Shown piece after piece: positions 27,247 through 36,225 of a stretch of 64,000 nucleotides of DNA (positions are counted from its first letter, which is position 1; each line of letters opens with the position of its first letter). The stretch comes from GCA-003244245 sp963712995. GTDB lineage: Bacteria > Actinomycetota > Actinomycetes > Mycobacteriales > Pseudonocardiaceae. Under the pieces are notes generated by a model that saw nothing but the letters and a program-made list of their open reading frames with translations, did not search any database and was not told the DNA's origin. Position numbers and translations under genes: made by a program. The stretch covers positions 258,213-322,212 of the forward strand of contig CAVQKH010000012.1 of assembly GCA_963712995.1 (NCBI GenBank). Reading direction: 5' to 3'.

Positions 27247-27585
27247 TCACGCGGCGCGAGAACCGAGCGTGCGCGGTCGCGGCTCGACCGGCGCGCCGAT
27301 CAGCAGGCCAGTACCGCAGGACAGGCAGAGCCGTTCCGGGCAGTCCGTGCCGTGCCCGTCGCGGCAGGGCGGTTGCTCGCACGCCTGCAGGCCGGCGCAT
27401 TCCGGGCAGTAGACCTCGATGAGCTCTGCTCTGAACACCGGCCCCACCTCCAGTTGCCGACTGTGCCACGAGCGGCAACAGATGCGGTGAAGGTGAACGG
27501 GCGTGTCGCCGGACGAAGAAGAAGGCGGAGCCGGAGCGAACCAGCTCCAGGCGCTACGCGGTCGGTTCCGCGAGTTGCTGATCAC
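27247..27585 (-). CDS. Possible Cys-rich small protein
   Basis: 112 residues. CCRSWH, then YCPECAG, CEQPPC, CPERLCLSCG form several closely spaced Cys pairs compatible with a zinc ribbon. The N-terminal 25 residues are Ser/Pro-rich and may not be coding. It stands alone between the 13E12 remnant and the ammonia-lyase gene. Start and reality are uncertain. Confidence 0.38.
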   Translation of the reverse strand: MISNSRNRPRSAWSWFAPAPPSSSSGDTPVHLHRICCRSWHSRQLEVGPVFRAELIEVYCPECAGLQACEQPPCRDGHGTDCPERLCLSCGTGLLIGAPVEPRPRTLGSRAA

Positions 27586-27875
27586 TCATCCAGACGCGCG
27601 GAGGTGTTGTTATTCCGGCTCATCCACGCGGGGCCGCCTGCTGCGCGTTCATTTCGCCGTCCCCTCCACGAGATACTGCGGATCACTTAACGGGATATGG
27701 CCTCGGTATTGTTATTCTCCGCGATAGCCCTGCCCATGATGCGCGGAGCGCCCTCCGCTCACTAGCCCGGAGATCCGAGATCAGGCACCCGCCTGGCGCC
27801 GTGCTGCTTACGCTCTTAGACTACTGTTCGCCGGATGCTATTTATCGTTACCCATGAACACAAGAGGGGAGAAGA

Positions 27876-29714
27876 ATGCGTTTCCGAGGGGGCGGCAGAC
27901 GTGGCGGGAGATCTGTTTTTCCGGGTGTAGTATTATTTATTTCGGCGGTGTTCATCGCTCCACCGGCGCACGCTTCCGAGCTGGCCGGAATCGAGGTGGG
28001 AGGTGGGTGGCTAACCATCGAACAGGTGGTGGAGGTGGCTCGCGGGCAGACTCCGGTCAGCGTGTCATCGGATACCATGGGAAACGTCGACCGTGGCCAC
28101 AAGGTGATACTGGAAGCTGCACTGCAGAACGTTCCCGTTTATGGATTGACCGTTGGCGTGGGCCTGAACAAGGACAGGGCGATCTTCAAAGAAGTGAACG
28201 GCCAGCGTGTGCTTTCTGAAGAAGTACTCGCGGTGTCCCGCCAGTTCAACACCAACTCACTGAGATCACATTCCGGGGCTGTGGGAAAGCCGATGTCGGC
28301 CGAGGTCGTTCGGGCTGCAATGCTGATCCGGCTGAACACCATTTTGAGTGGTGCTTGTGGCGCGCAACGAGATGTCGCACAGCACTATGTCGATTTTCTC
28401 AACAAGGGCATAATTCCGGTCGTGCCGTCGACGGGTACGGTGGGTGAAGCGGATATCACCCTGGCGGCGCACATCGGCTTGGTCATGGTCGGCGAATGGG
28501 AAGCTTTCTATGAAGGTCGGCGTGTCAGTGGTGCGGAAGCGCTTCAGGCTGCGGGTATCCAGCCACTGAGACCGGTGGGCAAAGACTTCGTGTGCATCGT
28601 CAGCAATAACGACCTGGTGATCGGCGATGCGGTGCTCAGTGTGCATGACGCCGAGCAGTACCTGAACCGTGCAGCCACCGTCTTTGCGCTCAGCCTGGAA
28701 GGCCTCAACGGTAATGTGGCCCCGTTCCTCGATGCCACGACCAAGATAAGGCCTTTCCCGGGATTGACTGAGGCAGCTGGTTTGATCCGTGACAACCTGG
28801 CAGGTAGCAGTCTGTGGACCTTGTCGAAGGAACGCGTACTGCAAGATCCGTTGTCCTACCGTGATATGGCGTACACCCTGGGAAACGCGCTGAACGCGGT
28901 GCAGGACGCCAAGCGGATGCTCACGATCGGTATCAATCACACCGAGGACAACCCGATGGTGGCCCTGGACGTGACGGAGACGGAACGCTCGGGTAGCAAC
29001 CAGCTGGACCGCTATCTGGTGGGTGGAAAGACCAACGGTGCGATCTACCCCACGGCCAATTTCGAGCCACTGCCTATGGTGGCCGCGGTGGAACACGTGT
29101 CTCTTGCGCTCGGCACGCTGTCCGACGCCTTCACGATGAACATCCTGCGACTCTCGGAAGAAGAACATTCGCACCTGGCCCGCTTCCTCGCGGGACCGAA
29201 CAACCCAGAGGGTCACGCATTCGGCGCCATCCAGAAATCCTTCGTCGCGCTCAACACCGTCAACCGGTCGTTGGCCATGCCCGTGTCACTCGACAGCGTG
29301 GCCATCGCCGGTAACGTCGAGGACCGGGCGACCCACAGTCAGCTCGCCGTATCTCATATGCGGCAACTGGTGGAGAACCTCTACGAGTTGTCGTCCTTCC
29401 AGCTCCTGCACGCCACCCAGGCCGTCGATCTGAGAAAAGACTTCACCATGGGTGAGCGAACCAGTAAAATGCACGCCGCCTATCGCAATGTGGTGCCGTT
29501 CGTGGAGAAGGATCGAATCTTCACTCCCGACATTCAAAAAGGCGTGGAATTTTTGCAGAACTGGCCTGTCGATGGGAGGACTCCTATCGGTGGGGTGTCC
29601 TCTGGAGCTGGCGGAACAGTGTCGGGAGTGAACGTCGTTCTGCTCGTCGTCGGAGGCCTGACCATCGGCGCCGGCGCGGTCTTTCTGATACTGAGACCCC
29701 GCTTACGGCGATGA
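27876..29714 (+). CDS. Secreted, membrane-anchored ammonia-lyase family protein without the MIO triad
   Basis: 612 residues; ATG 27876 follows gaggggagaag. A signal peptide (RRGGR, hydrophobic 15-30, PAHA-SE) precedes the aromatic amino acid lyase fold: WLTIEQVVEVARG, PVYGLTVGVGLNKD (place of the YGxNTGFG loop with the catalytic Tyr), RLNTILSGACG, and GTVGEADITLAAHIGL at residues 187-202. Canonical members have GSxGASGDLAPLAH, whose Ala-Ser-Gly cyclises to MIO; here it is Glu-Ala-Asp. NHTEDNPMV, TANFEPLPMVAAVEHVSLAL and NVEDRATHSQL are kept. A C-terminal membrane helix with a basic tail (RPRLRR) follows residue 585. MIO-free relatives include ergothionase, which eliminates trimethylamine. The substrate here is unknown. 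The stop overlaps the sortase start. Confidence 0.85.
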   Translation: MRFRGGGRRGGRSVFPGVVLFISAVFIAPPAHASELAGIEVGGGWLTIEQVVEVARGQTPVSVSSDTMGNVDRGHKVILEAALQNVPVYGLTVGVGLNKDRAIFKEVNGQRVLSEEVLAVSRQFNTNSLRSHSGAVGKPMSAEVVRAAMLIRLNTILSGACGAQRDVAQHYVDFLNKGIIPVVPSTGTVGEADITLAAHIGLVMVGEWEAFYEGRRVSGAEALQAAGIQPLRPVGKDFVCIVSNNDLVIGDAVLSVHDAEQYLNRAATVFALSLEGLNGNVAPFLDATTKIRPFPGLTEAAGLIRDNLAGSSLWTLSKERVLQDPLSYRDMAYTLGNALNAVQDAKRMLTIGINHTEDNPMVALDVTETERSGSNQLDRYLVGGKTNGAIYPTANFEPLPMVAAVEHVSLALGTLSDAFTMNILRLSEEEHSHLARFLAGPNNPEGHAFGAIQKSFVALNTVNRSLAMPVSLDSVAIAGNVEDRATHSQLAVSHMRQLVENLYELSSFQLLHATQAVDLRKDFTMGERTSKMHAAYRNVVPFVEKDRIFTPDIQKGVEFLQNWPVDGRTPIGGVSSGAGGTVSGVNVVLLVVGGLTIGAGAVFLILRPRLRR

Positions 29715-30427
29715 ACCTGGTGAACGCCGGGCTCCGTCGCAGCCCCGCGTCGAGCCGGAACGGTGGCCCGCGTCAGAGGTGGCAGAGCAGGGTGGGGTGG
29801 GCTGGTATCGCCGTGGGCGCCGCTCTCGTGGCGGTCGCGCTGGTGCCGGCTTTCCCTTGGAGCGGGTCTGGATCGGTCGCGGCCTCGCGTGGCCCTTCGT
29901 CGCTACTGCCCACCGGGGGAACAGTAGGATTCCCGGTTGCCGCGCCGGCTGTGTCACCGAGCCGGGTGCATCACGAGTCACAGGTTGCCGGCGCCAGGCG
30001 ACTGACGATTCCTGGGATCAACCTGAGCGCCAGCATCGTTCCCATCGGCCTCCAACCAGACGGTAGCCTCGCGGCACCGGGGGACTTCTCGGTAGCCGGG
30101 TGGTATGCGGGTGGGGTCGCGCCAGGTGAGCCAGGGCCCGCGGTGATCGTCGGTCATGTGGACAGCCATCTCGGGCCCGCCGTGTTCTTTCGCCTCCATA
30201 AACTCGTTCCGGGCCAATCCGTCGTGATCCAGACCGCGAACGGCGCGACCCTCACGTTCATCGTCGAACGCATCGAACAACACCCCAGAGATCGTTTCCC
30301 CACCGCGGAGGTCTACGGCGCCACGAATCAGCGCGCACTACGACTCATCACCTGCGGTGGGGAATTCGACCGCTCAGCCAGGAGCTACCGCGATAACATC
30401 GTCGTGTTCGCCAGACTGGCCGCGTGA
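29711..30427 (+). CDS. Class E/F-type sortase, coupled to the ammonia-lyase homolog
   Basis: 238 residues: an N-terminal membrane anchor (about 29-48), a Pro/Ser linker and a sortase domain with His149 (VIVGHVDSHLG), Cys215 (LITCGGEFD) and Arg227 (SYRDNIVVFA), the full catalytic triad. IPGINLSASIVPIGLQPDGSLAAPGDFSVAGWYAGG is the class E/F pattern. The ATG overlaps the TGA of the lyase gene by four bases, suggesting the lyase as substrate. The lyase has the hydrophobic helix and basic tail of a sorting signal, but no clear LPxTG before it; TPIGG is the nearest. Confidence 0.85.
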   Translation: MNLVNAGLRRSPASSRNGGPRQRWQSRVGWAGIAVGAALVAVALVPAFPWSGSGSVAASRGPSSLLPTGGTVGFPVAAPAVSPSRVHHESQVAGARRLTIPGINLSASIVPIGLQPDGSLAAPGDFSVAGWYAGGVAPGEPGPAVIVGHVDSHLGPAVFFRLHKLVPGQSVVIQTANGATLTFIVERIEQHPRDRFPTAEVYGATNQRALRLITCGGEFDRSARSYRDNIVVFARLAA

Positions 30428-30471
30428 GCCACGCTGCCCTTGGCCGCGCCGACTTCGCGGCCCGCTCAGGC

Positions 30472-31641
30472 TCAGCTGGGATTGTTGCGTTCCACACGGG
30501 AGCCCTGCTGGGACGATCTGTCGATGTCCAGCGTGGGTCGGCCACCGTCGGTGGTGTTGCCGATCACCACGCAGCCGGTTGAACCTTCGATGATGATGAT
30601 TCCCCGGGTCACGTTGGGTCCGGAGAGCCTGTTGTTGCGTATCTCGACGTTGGGCCAGCGGCGCACATTCACCGCCTGGGCGCCGTTGGAGGCGCAGGTG
30701 TTATCGACGAAGGTGATGGACGGGCCGCCGGTAGGGGCGGCGCTGTTCCCCCGCTGGTCGCCGGTGGCGATCAGGCATTGCGCGTCGACGTTGCGGCAGT
30801 CGTTACCTGCGATCAGGACGTCGAAGGTGGGTGGGCTGTTGCCGTCGTAGGTTTGGAAGCAATCCGGGTGCGGCGGGTTGGCGTAGCCACGTTCGGAGAT
30901 GTCGGTGATCGTGTTGTTGGTGATCCGGTGCCCGTTGCCGAAAAACCGCATACCGTCGGCGTCGCCGTTGTCACGGGCCACGATGCCGCTCACGGTATTA
31001 CGGCTCACCTCGATCCGCTGCCCGCTGACCCAGATGCCGACGGTATCGACCTGCTGCACCGTGTTGGCCTCGATGATCGAGTTCTCGCACGGGTCGCAGG
31101 TGATCCCACCCCGCCGGGTGTCGCGCACGGTGTTGCGGCGGATGGCCAGATCAGAACCCTCAAGCTCCACCCCGTCGCCACCGGTGACGGTGAAGCCCTC
31201 GACGACGACGTGTTCTGCGGTGATGTGGATGCTGCGCACGCCTGCCCCATTGGACAGGAGTCTGATCGGCGCGTTGGCCGAGCCCGAGTGGGTCAGCGTC
31301 ACATCAGTGCCGCCGAGGTCGCCGCCGGTGAAACACAGGGTGGTCCCCGGCGAGGCGGCATCCAGCGCCGCCGGTACCTCCTCGGCTCGGCTGATCGTGC
31401 GGTCGCAGGCGGGCGGGCGGCCCTGGTCCGGGCCCGCTGAGGAGTTCGGGCCTGGTCGCTGGCCCGGACCGGACCCAGGGCCCTGACCGGAGCCTGGACC
31501 CTGACTGAACCCGGGGCCTTGGCCGGACCACGGGCTCTGGCCCGCTGCGGGGTCCTGCCCCCCACAACCGGCGACGAGCCCCAGGCCCAGCACAACGGCC
31601 CAGACCGACACGGTTGCGCGCGGCACGGTTGCGCGCGGCAT
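30472..31641 (-). CDS. Lipoprotein with right-handed parallel beta-helix (pectate-lyase-like fold)
   Basis: 389 residues. Lipobox LVAG-Cys26, a Gly/Pro/Gln-rich linker with repeated GPGSGQ units (about 30-75), then a repetitive domain of NxITxN-type turns: RLLSNGAGVRSIHI, VVVEGFTVTGGDGVEL, LAIRRNTVRD, NSIIEANTV, IEVSRNTVSG, HRITNNTITD, VEIRNNRLSG. This is the PbH1 beta-helix pattern of polysaccharide lyases and carbohydrate-binding proteins; Cys pairs may lock loops. No catalytic residues can be assigned. The N-terminus has a 15-base tandem duplication giving PRATVPRATV. Confidence 0.78.
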   Translation of the reverse strand: MPRATVPRATVSVWAVVLGLGLVAGCGGQDPAAGQSPWSGQGPGFSQGPGSGQGPGSGPGQRPGPNSSAGPDQGRPPACDRTISRAEEVPAALDAASPGTTLCFTGGDLGGTDVTLTHSGSANAPIRLLSNGAGVRSIHITAEHVVVEGFTVTGGDGVELEGSDLAIRRNTVRDTRRGGITCDPCENSIIEANTVQQVDTVGIWVSGQRIEVSRNTVSGIVARDNGDADGMRFFGNGHRITNNTITDISERGYANPPHPDCFQTYDGNSPPTFDVLIAGNDCRNVDAQCLIATGDQRGNSAAPTGGPSITFVDNTCASNGAQAVNVRRWPNVEIRNNRLSGPNVTRGIIIIEGSTGCVVIGNTTDGGRPTLDIDRSSQQGSRVERNNPS

Positions 31642-31757
31642 GATTCACTCGGTGCCCGACGTCCCCGGTGAATATGCACCGGTGCAGGGTATGGGCTCCG
31701 TCGCCGCCGCTTTCACTCACCGTCGGCAATACCGGATCCATGCTGGTAGAAGCTGAC

Positions 31758-33809
31758 TCACCAGATCTTGACGCGCTGGTCTGGAGCGCGGAACAGCTTG
31801 TCGTCGGGCTTGACGTCGAAAGCCGCGTAATACTCGGGCAGGTTGCTGACCACGCCGTTGGTGCGGAACTCCAGAGGGCTGTGCGGATCGCTCAACAGCT
31901 GCACCCGAAGGTTCTTGTCCCGGATCTTGCCCCGCCAAACCTGCGCCCATCCCAGGAAGAAGCGCTGCTCGCCGGTGAACCCATCCAGCACCGCAGCGTC
32001 TCGGCCGCCGAGGGAGAGCCGGTAGGCGCGCATCGCCACGGTGAGCCCGGACAGGTCGGCGATGTTCTCGCCCAAGGTCAGCTCACCGTTGATGTGCTCG
32101 CCAGGCAAGGGCTCGTAAGCCGAATACTGCGCGCTCAGGGCCTGGGCCCGGGCACCGAAACGCTCGACGTCCTGTGGGGTCCACCAGTCGCGGAGATTAC
32201 CGGTTCCGTCGAACTTTCGGCCCTGGTCGTCGAACGCATGACTGATCTCGTGACCGATCACCGCGCCGATACCACCGTAGTTGACCGCATCGTCGGCGTT
32301 CGGGTCGAAGAACGGTGGCTGCAGGATTGCGGCCGGGAAGGTGATGTCGTTACGGGTGGGGTGGTAGTAGGCGTTGACGGTCTGCGGTGTGGTGAACCAC
32401 TCCTCCCGGTCCACCGGTGTGCCGAGCCGATCAAGGTCTCGCTGGTATTCGAGTTGCGCTGAGCGCAGCACATTGCCCACCAGATCGTCGCGGGCGACCG
32501 TCAGCTTCGAGTAGTCCTTCCACTTGGTCGGGTAGCCGATCTTCACCGCGAGCTTGCTGAGCTTGTCCCTGGCCTCGGCCTTGGTCGCATCGCTCATCCA
32601 GTCCAAGCCGTCGATGGACGAGCGGAAAGCTTCGATCAGCTTGGCCACAAGAGCGTCCATCCGTGCTTTCGCCTCGGCCGGGAAGTAACGCTGCACGTAC
32701 CGTTGACCGAGCAGATCACCCATCGCGCCGTCGACCGCGGTGACACCCCGCTTCCAGCGGGGACGCATCTCCTGCTGCCCCGCCAGGTCACGGCCGCGAA
32801 ACTCGAACCGCGCGGTGACGAAGTCGTTGCTCAAGTAGGGGGACAGGCTGTCGATGAGCTTGAAACGCAGATACGACTTCCAGTCAGTCAGCGGCACGGT
32901 GGTCAGCGCGGAGCCCACGCCGGTGAAGAAACTGGGTTCGGCGACGATGAACTCGGCGGTGCGCACGCGCGCCGCGTCGAGGTAGGTCTTCCAGTCCAGC
33001 CCAGGTGTGCGGGCAGTGGCATCAGTGACGGTGAACCGGTTGTAGGTGGCTGTCGCGTCCCGCTCCTGCACGGCGGTCCACTGGATCTCGGCCAGCCGCG
33101 TCTCCACGGCGAGTACCTGGCCGGCGGCCGCGGCCGGATCGGTGATGCCGGCCAGCCCCATCGCCCGTGCCGCGTAGCCCTTGAGCTGGTTGCGCAGCGT
33201 CACGAACTGCGGCTCGGTTTTCAGGTAGTAGTCCCGGTTGGGCATGGACAGCCCGCTCTGGGACACGCCCGGTATGTACGCGTCCGCGTTCTTGGCGTCC
33301 TGGTCGATGGACAGCGCGATGGGGCTGGCGGTGCCGGTCTGAGCGCTCTCGGCGAAGTAACGGAGCAGATCCGCCGGGCTGGTCAAAGCGTCGATGCGGG
33401 CCAGCGACGCCTTCAGCGGAGCGACGCCGAGCGAGTCGAGCCGCGCGGTGTCCATGAAGCTGGAGTAGAAGTCACCGATCCGCTGGTCTGGCGTGCCGGC
33501 CGGGCTCCGGCTGGTCGCGCTCTGCTCGACGATCGTGCGCAGGTGCAGCTCGGATTGATCGTCGAGGGTGTCGAATGCGCCGACCCGGGTGCGATCGGCG
33601 GGGATCTCGGTGGTCTGCAGCCACTGACCGTTGGCGAACCGGAACAGGTCGTTCTGCGCACGCACCTGGCGGTCGAATCCGGAGAGCAGCAGCCCCGAGG
33701 TCGGCGCCGCCGGCGGTGGCGGGGTGCCTGCACAGGCCGTCAGAGCCCACAACAACGCGATGGCCAGCACGCCCAACCGAGATCGAGTCACGAACCGAGA
33801 TCGAGTCAC
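31758..33809 (-). CDS. M13-family zinc metallopeptidase (neprilysin/PepO type) lipoprotein
   Basis: About 683 residues from GTG 33809; GTG 33791 is an equal alternative. The lipobox LTAC is at about residue 26. N-terminal M13 domain: DDQSELHLRTIVEQ, DYYLKTEPQF and on. The catalytic domain has NDITFPAAILQPPFF, the zinc helix VIGHEISHAFDDQGRKFDGTGNLRDWW (HExxH), the second ligand GENIADLSGL (ExxxD), and the family end LRVQLLSDPHSPLEFRTNGVVSNLPEYYAAFDV. It cleaves peptides outside the membrane, as the mycobacterial homolog Zmp1 does. A 17-18 base direct duplication at the start gives VTRSRFVTRSRL. Confidence 0.92.
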   Translation of the reverse strand: MTRSRFVTRSRLGVLAIALLWALTACAGTPPPPAAPTSGLLLSGFDRQVRAQNDLFRFANGQWLQTTEIPADRTRVGAFDTLDDQSELHLRTIVEQSATSRSPAGTPDQRIGDFYSSFMDTARLDSLGVAPLKASLARIDALTSPADLLRYFAESAQTGTASPIALSIDQDAKNADAYIPGVSQSGLSMPNRDYYLKTEPQFVTLRNQLKGYAARAMGLAGITDPAAAAGQVLAVETRLAEIQWTAVQERDATATYNRFTVTDATARTPGLDWKTYLDAARVRTAEFIVAEPSFFTGVGSALTTVPLTDWKSYLRFKLIDSLSPYLSNDFVTARFEFRGRDLAGQQEMRPRWKRGVTAVDGAMGDLLGQRYVQRYFPAEAKARMDALVAKLIEAFRSSIDGLDWMSDATKAEARDKLSKLAVKIGYPTKWKDYSKLTVARDDLVGNVLRSAQLEYQRDLDRLGTPVDREEWFTTPQTVNAYYHPTRNDITFPAAILQPPFFDPNADDAVNYGGIGAVIGHEISHAFDDQGRKFDGTGNLRDWWTPQDVERFGARAQALSAQYSAYEPLPGEHINGELTLGENIADLSGLTVAMRAYRLSLGGRDAAVLDGFTGEQRFFLGWAQVWRGKIRDKNLRVQLLSDPHSPLEFRTNGVVSNLPEYYAAFDVKPDDKLFRAPDQRVKIW

Positions 33810-33978
33810 GGGGCCAGACGATAGACCAGAGGGCCGACAACCAATGTCAAGGCGTTCGGGGCAGTGCTGCGGCACCACGAGGTGTCCTCGGTCGAGGCCG
33901 CTGTCGGGTTCTTCCACGACGGGCGCAAGCGCGCTCGCCTGTCGTACAGATGAAGGTGGCAGGTGCGAGGATGCGGGG

Positions 33979-34704
33979 GTGCGGGACAGCAGATTCGGCA
34001 CGATCATCGAGCCGTTCCGGATCCATTCGGTCGAGCCGATGCGGATGACGACGCCCCAGGAACGGCTGCGCTACCTCGATGACGTCGGCTGGAACCTGTT
34101 CGCCCTGCATGCGGACAACGTGCTGATCGACCTGCTCACCGACTCCGGCACGGGCACGATGTCGAGCGAGCAGTGGGCTGCCGTGCATCGCGGCAGCGAG
34201 GCCTACGCGGTGCGCGGTCGTGGTACCGGTTCCATGCGGCGGTGACGGAGTTGTTCCCGTTCCGGCACGTGCTGCCGACCCACCAGGGCCGGGCCGCCGA
34301 GAAGATCCTCTTCAGCGTGGTCGGAGGAGCGGGTCGGGTGGTGCCGAACAACACGCACTTCGACACCACCCGCGCGAACGTCGAGTTCACCGGCGCCCAG
34401 GCGATAGATCTGGTGATCCCCGAGGGGCTGAAGCCGGGCAACCGGCACCCGTTCAAGGGCAACCTGGACGTGGCCGCGCTGGAGGCGCTGCTCGCGGACC
34501 GGTCAGACGAGGTACCGCTGGTAATGGTCACGATCACGAACAACTCCGGCGGGGCAGCCGGTGAGCATGTGGCGTCCCGGTCGTCGTGCCCTTCGGGAGG
34601 TCGTCGGTTACGTGGCCGCGCGGGCGCAGTCGCTGCGCGGCCTGTGCATCGCCACCCAGCCCAAGCGGCTGCGGCACTTCACCGCGACATTCCAACCGCT
34701 GTAA
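33979..34704 (+). pseudogene. tnaA: Tryptophanase (beta-eliminating lyase) remnant
   Basis: GTG 33979 opens FGTIIEPFRIHSVEPMRMTT, NLFALHADNVLIDLLTDSGTGTMSSEQWAA. After a shift near 34200 it reads ELFPFRHVLPTHQGRAAEKILFS, NTHFDTTRANVEFTGA, HPFKGNLDVAALEALL, VMVTITNNSGG. It then jumps to the family C-terminus YVAARAQSLRGLCIATQPKRLRHFTATFQPL, ending TAA 34704. About 200 residues with the PLP-binding Lys are missing. Tyrosine phenol-lyase is an alternative identity. Confidence 0.82.
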
Positions 34705-34751
34705 GGAACTCCGTCCGGCCCATCAGGTGGTGGTCGTGGAGCGGCACGTTG

Positions 34752-35030
34752 CTAGGCGGCCTGTGGGCGGTCGTCATCGCAGGACTCGACTGCGCTTTCG
34801 GGGATGGCGAGGCTTTCGGGGATGGCGAGGATCGTGTCGATGAGCCGCTGGGTGCGGGTCTGCGATCGCAACCACGGTGGCAGATCCAGCAGCGCCATGA
34901 CCTCGTCAGCGAGCACCTCGCCGATCGCATTCGGCCACATCCGTTTGGCTTTCGAGGCGGCGACGGCGGCCATCCGGTGGGCAGCGTACCGCTCGGCTTC
35001 CTGGGCGACCGCGATTCGTGTCTCAGGCAT
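34752..35030 (-). CDS. Small conserved-looking hypothetical protein
   Basis: 92 residues, ATG at 35030: RIAVAQEAERYAAHRMAAVAASKAKRMWPNAIGEVLADEVMALLDLPPWL. It is helical and amphipathic. A perfect 18-base tandem duplication (34794-34811, 34812-34829) adds an extra Pro-Glu-Ser-Leu-Ala-Ile unit near the C-terminus. No family known to me. It stands alone between the tryptophanase remnant and a methyltransferase gene. Confidence 0.5.
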   Translation of the reverse strand: MPETRIAVAQEAERYAAHRMAAVAASKAKRMWPNAIGEVLADEVMALLDLPPWLRSQTRTQRLIDTILAIPESLAIPESAVESCDDDRPQAA

Positions 35031-35211
35031 TGAAGGCCCCCTTTATCCGCGTCTTATATCCGGCCTCCAGATAGTCAAACGAGCGTGGCGAGCTCGAGTC
35101 GCGGGGGAACGGCCCGGAGATCACTGGGGTGGCCGTCGTGGGCGTCATACCGGTATAGAGCGCCGGTGCCGTCTTCTGCGTACGTTAATTTCCGTTCAGG
35201 CCAGCTGTGCT

Positions 35212-36117
35212 TCAGGCCAGCTGTGCAGTGAGCAGCATGCACGTGGCGAAGTCGGTGTCGGCGGGCTTGCCCAGGATGCGTCCGTACCGGTCCGCGGCCT
35301 GGCCACCGCTGGTCACCGTGACCTTCCAGCCGTGATCACGAAACCAGTGCACGGGATCCGGCCGATCGTCGTTGGGCCACAGGGCGGCGATGTCCACCCC
35401 GCAGCTGCGTTTCAGCTCCTGGAAGTCGGGCTGATGGATGGTGGCTCGCATATCGGGGTGCACCTCTTCGGTGGCCAATCGGCTGCCGGCGGCGGAGCAC
35501 CGGTGCACATGTGCGAACAGTGCCTCCAGGGCTGAGCCCGGCAGGTAGGGGAGCAATCCTTCGGCCAGCCAGACGGTAGGGCGTTGCGGATCGAGCCCTG
35601 CGCGCAGCAACGCGCCAGGCCAGTCGTCTCGCAGGTCGACCGGCACGACATGGCGTGCACAGCTGGCGACTGCGCTCTGGTCGTTGAGGACGGTGTCCTT
35701 GAACTGGAGTACCTTCGGCTGGTCGATCTCGTAGAGCTGCACGGCCGTGGGCCAGGGCAGCCGGAACGCCCGGGTGTCCAGGCCGGTCGCGAGGATGACC
35801 ACCTGCCGGATGCCGGCGTGCGAGGCGTCGAGGAGGTACTCGTCGAAGAAGCGGGAGCGCACCCCCACATACGTCGCCATCCCCGCCCAGAATCTGGCCC
35901 ACAGCGCCTCGCCCTCGGAGCGCTGCTCAGCGCCCTCAACGCTGGCCCAGTTGGTGGGCAGCGGTATTGAGCTGTGGGCACGTGTGACGAAACTCTCGGC
36001 GTACGGGTCGTCGATCAGCGCGTCGCTGCGCGTGCTCTCCAGCGCCCGCGCGCCGGCGACACCCAGAGCAGTGATCCCCACCCCGGACACGATGTCCCAG
36101 CTGTCGTGGGTGTTCAC
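35212..36117 (-). CDS. Class I SAM-dependent methyltransferase (TIGR00027 / leucine carboxyl methyltransferase-like)
   Basis: 301 residues, typical length. Motifs: SWDIVSGVGITALGVAGARALES, LIDDPYAESFV, RSRFFDEYLLDASHAGIRQVVILATGLDTRAFRLPWP (SAM site), LYEIDQPKVLQFKD, VWLAEGLLPYLPGSALEALF. This family is expanded in mycobacteria and nocardiae; substrates are mostly unknown. It is divergent from the RNA-modification pair. Confidence 0.9.
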   Translation of the reverse strand: MNTHDSWDIVSGVGITALGVAGARALESTRSDALIDDPYAESFVTRAHSSIPLPTNWASVEGAEQRSEGEALWARFWAGMATYVGVRSRFFDEYLLDASHAGIRQVVILATGLDTRAFRLPWPTAVQLYEIDQPKVLQFKDTVLNDQSAVASCARHVVPVDLRDDWPGALLRAGLDPQRPTVWLAEGLLPYLPGSALEALFAHVHRCSAAGSRLATEEVHPDMRATIHQPDFQELKRSCGVDIAALWPNDDRPDPVHWFRDHGWKVTVTSGGQAADRYGRILGKPADTDFATCMLLTAQLA

Positions 36118-36225
36118 ATCGTCCTCCTCGGCTCGTCACAGACCGTGCCAGGAGCCAGCCTACGAGGCTGCCGACCATGGAGACGGTGATCTCGAACCGG
36201 CCAGCCCGAAATTCCTCGATGGTGC

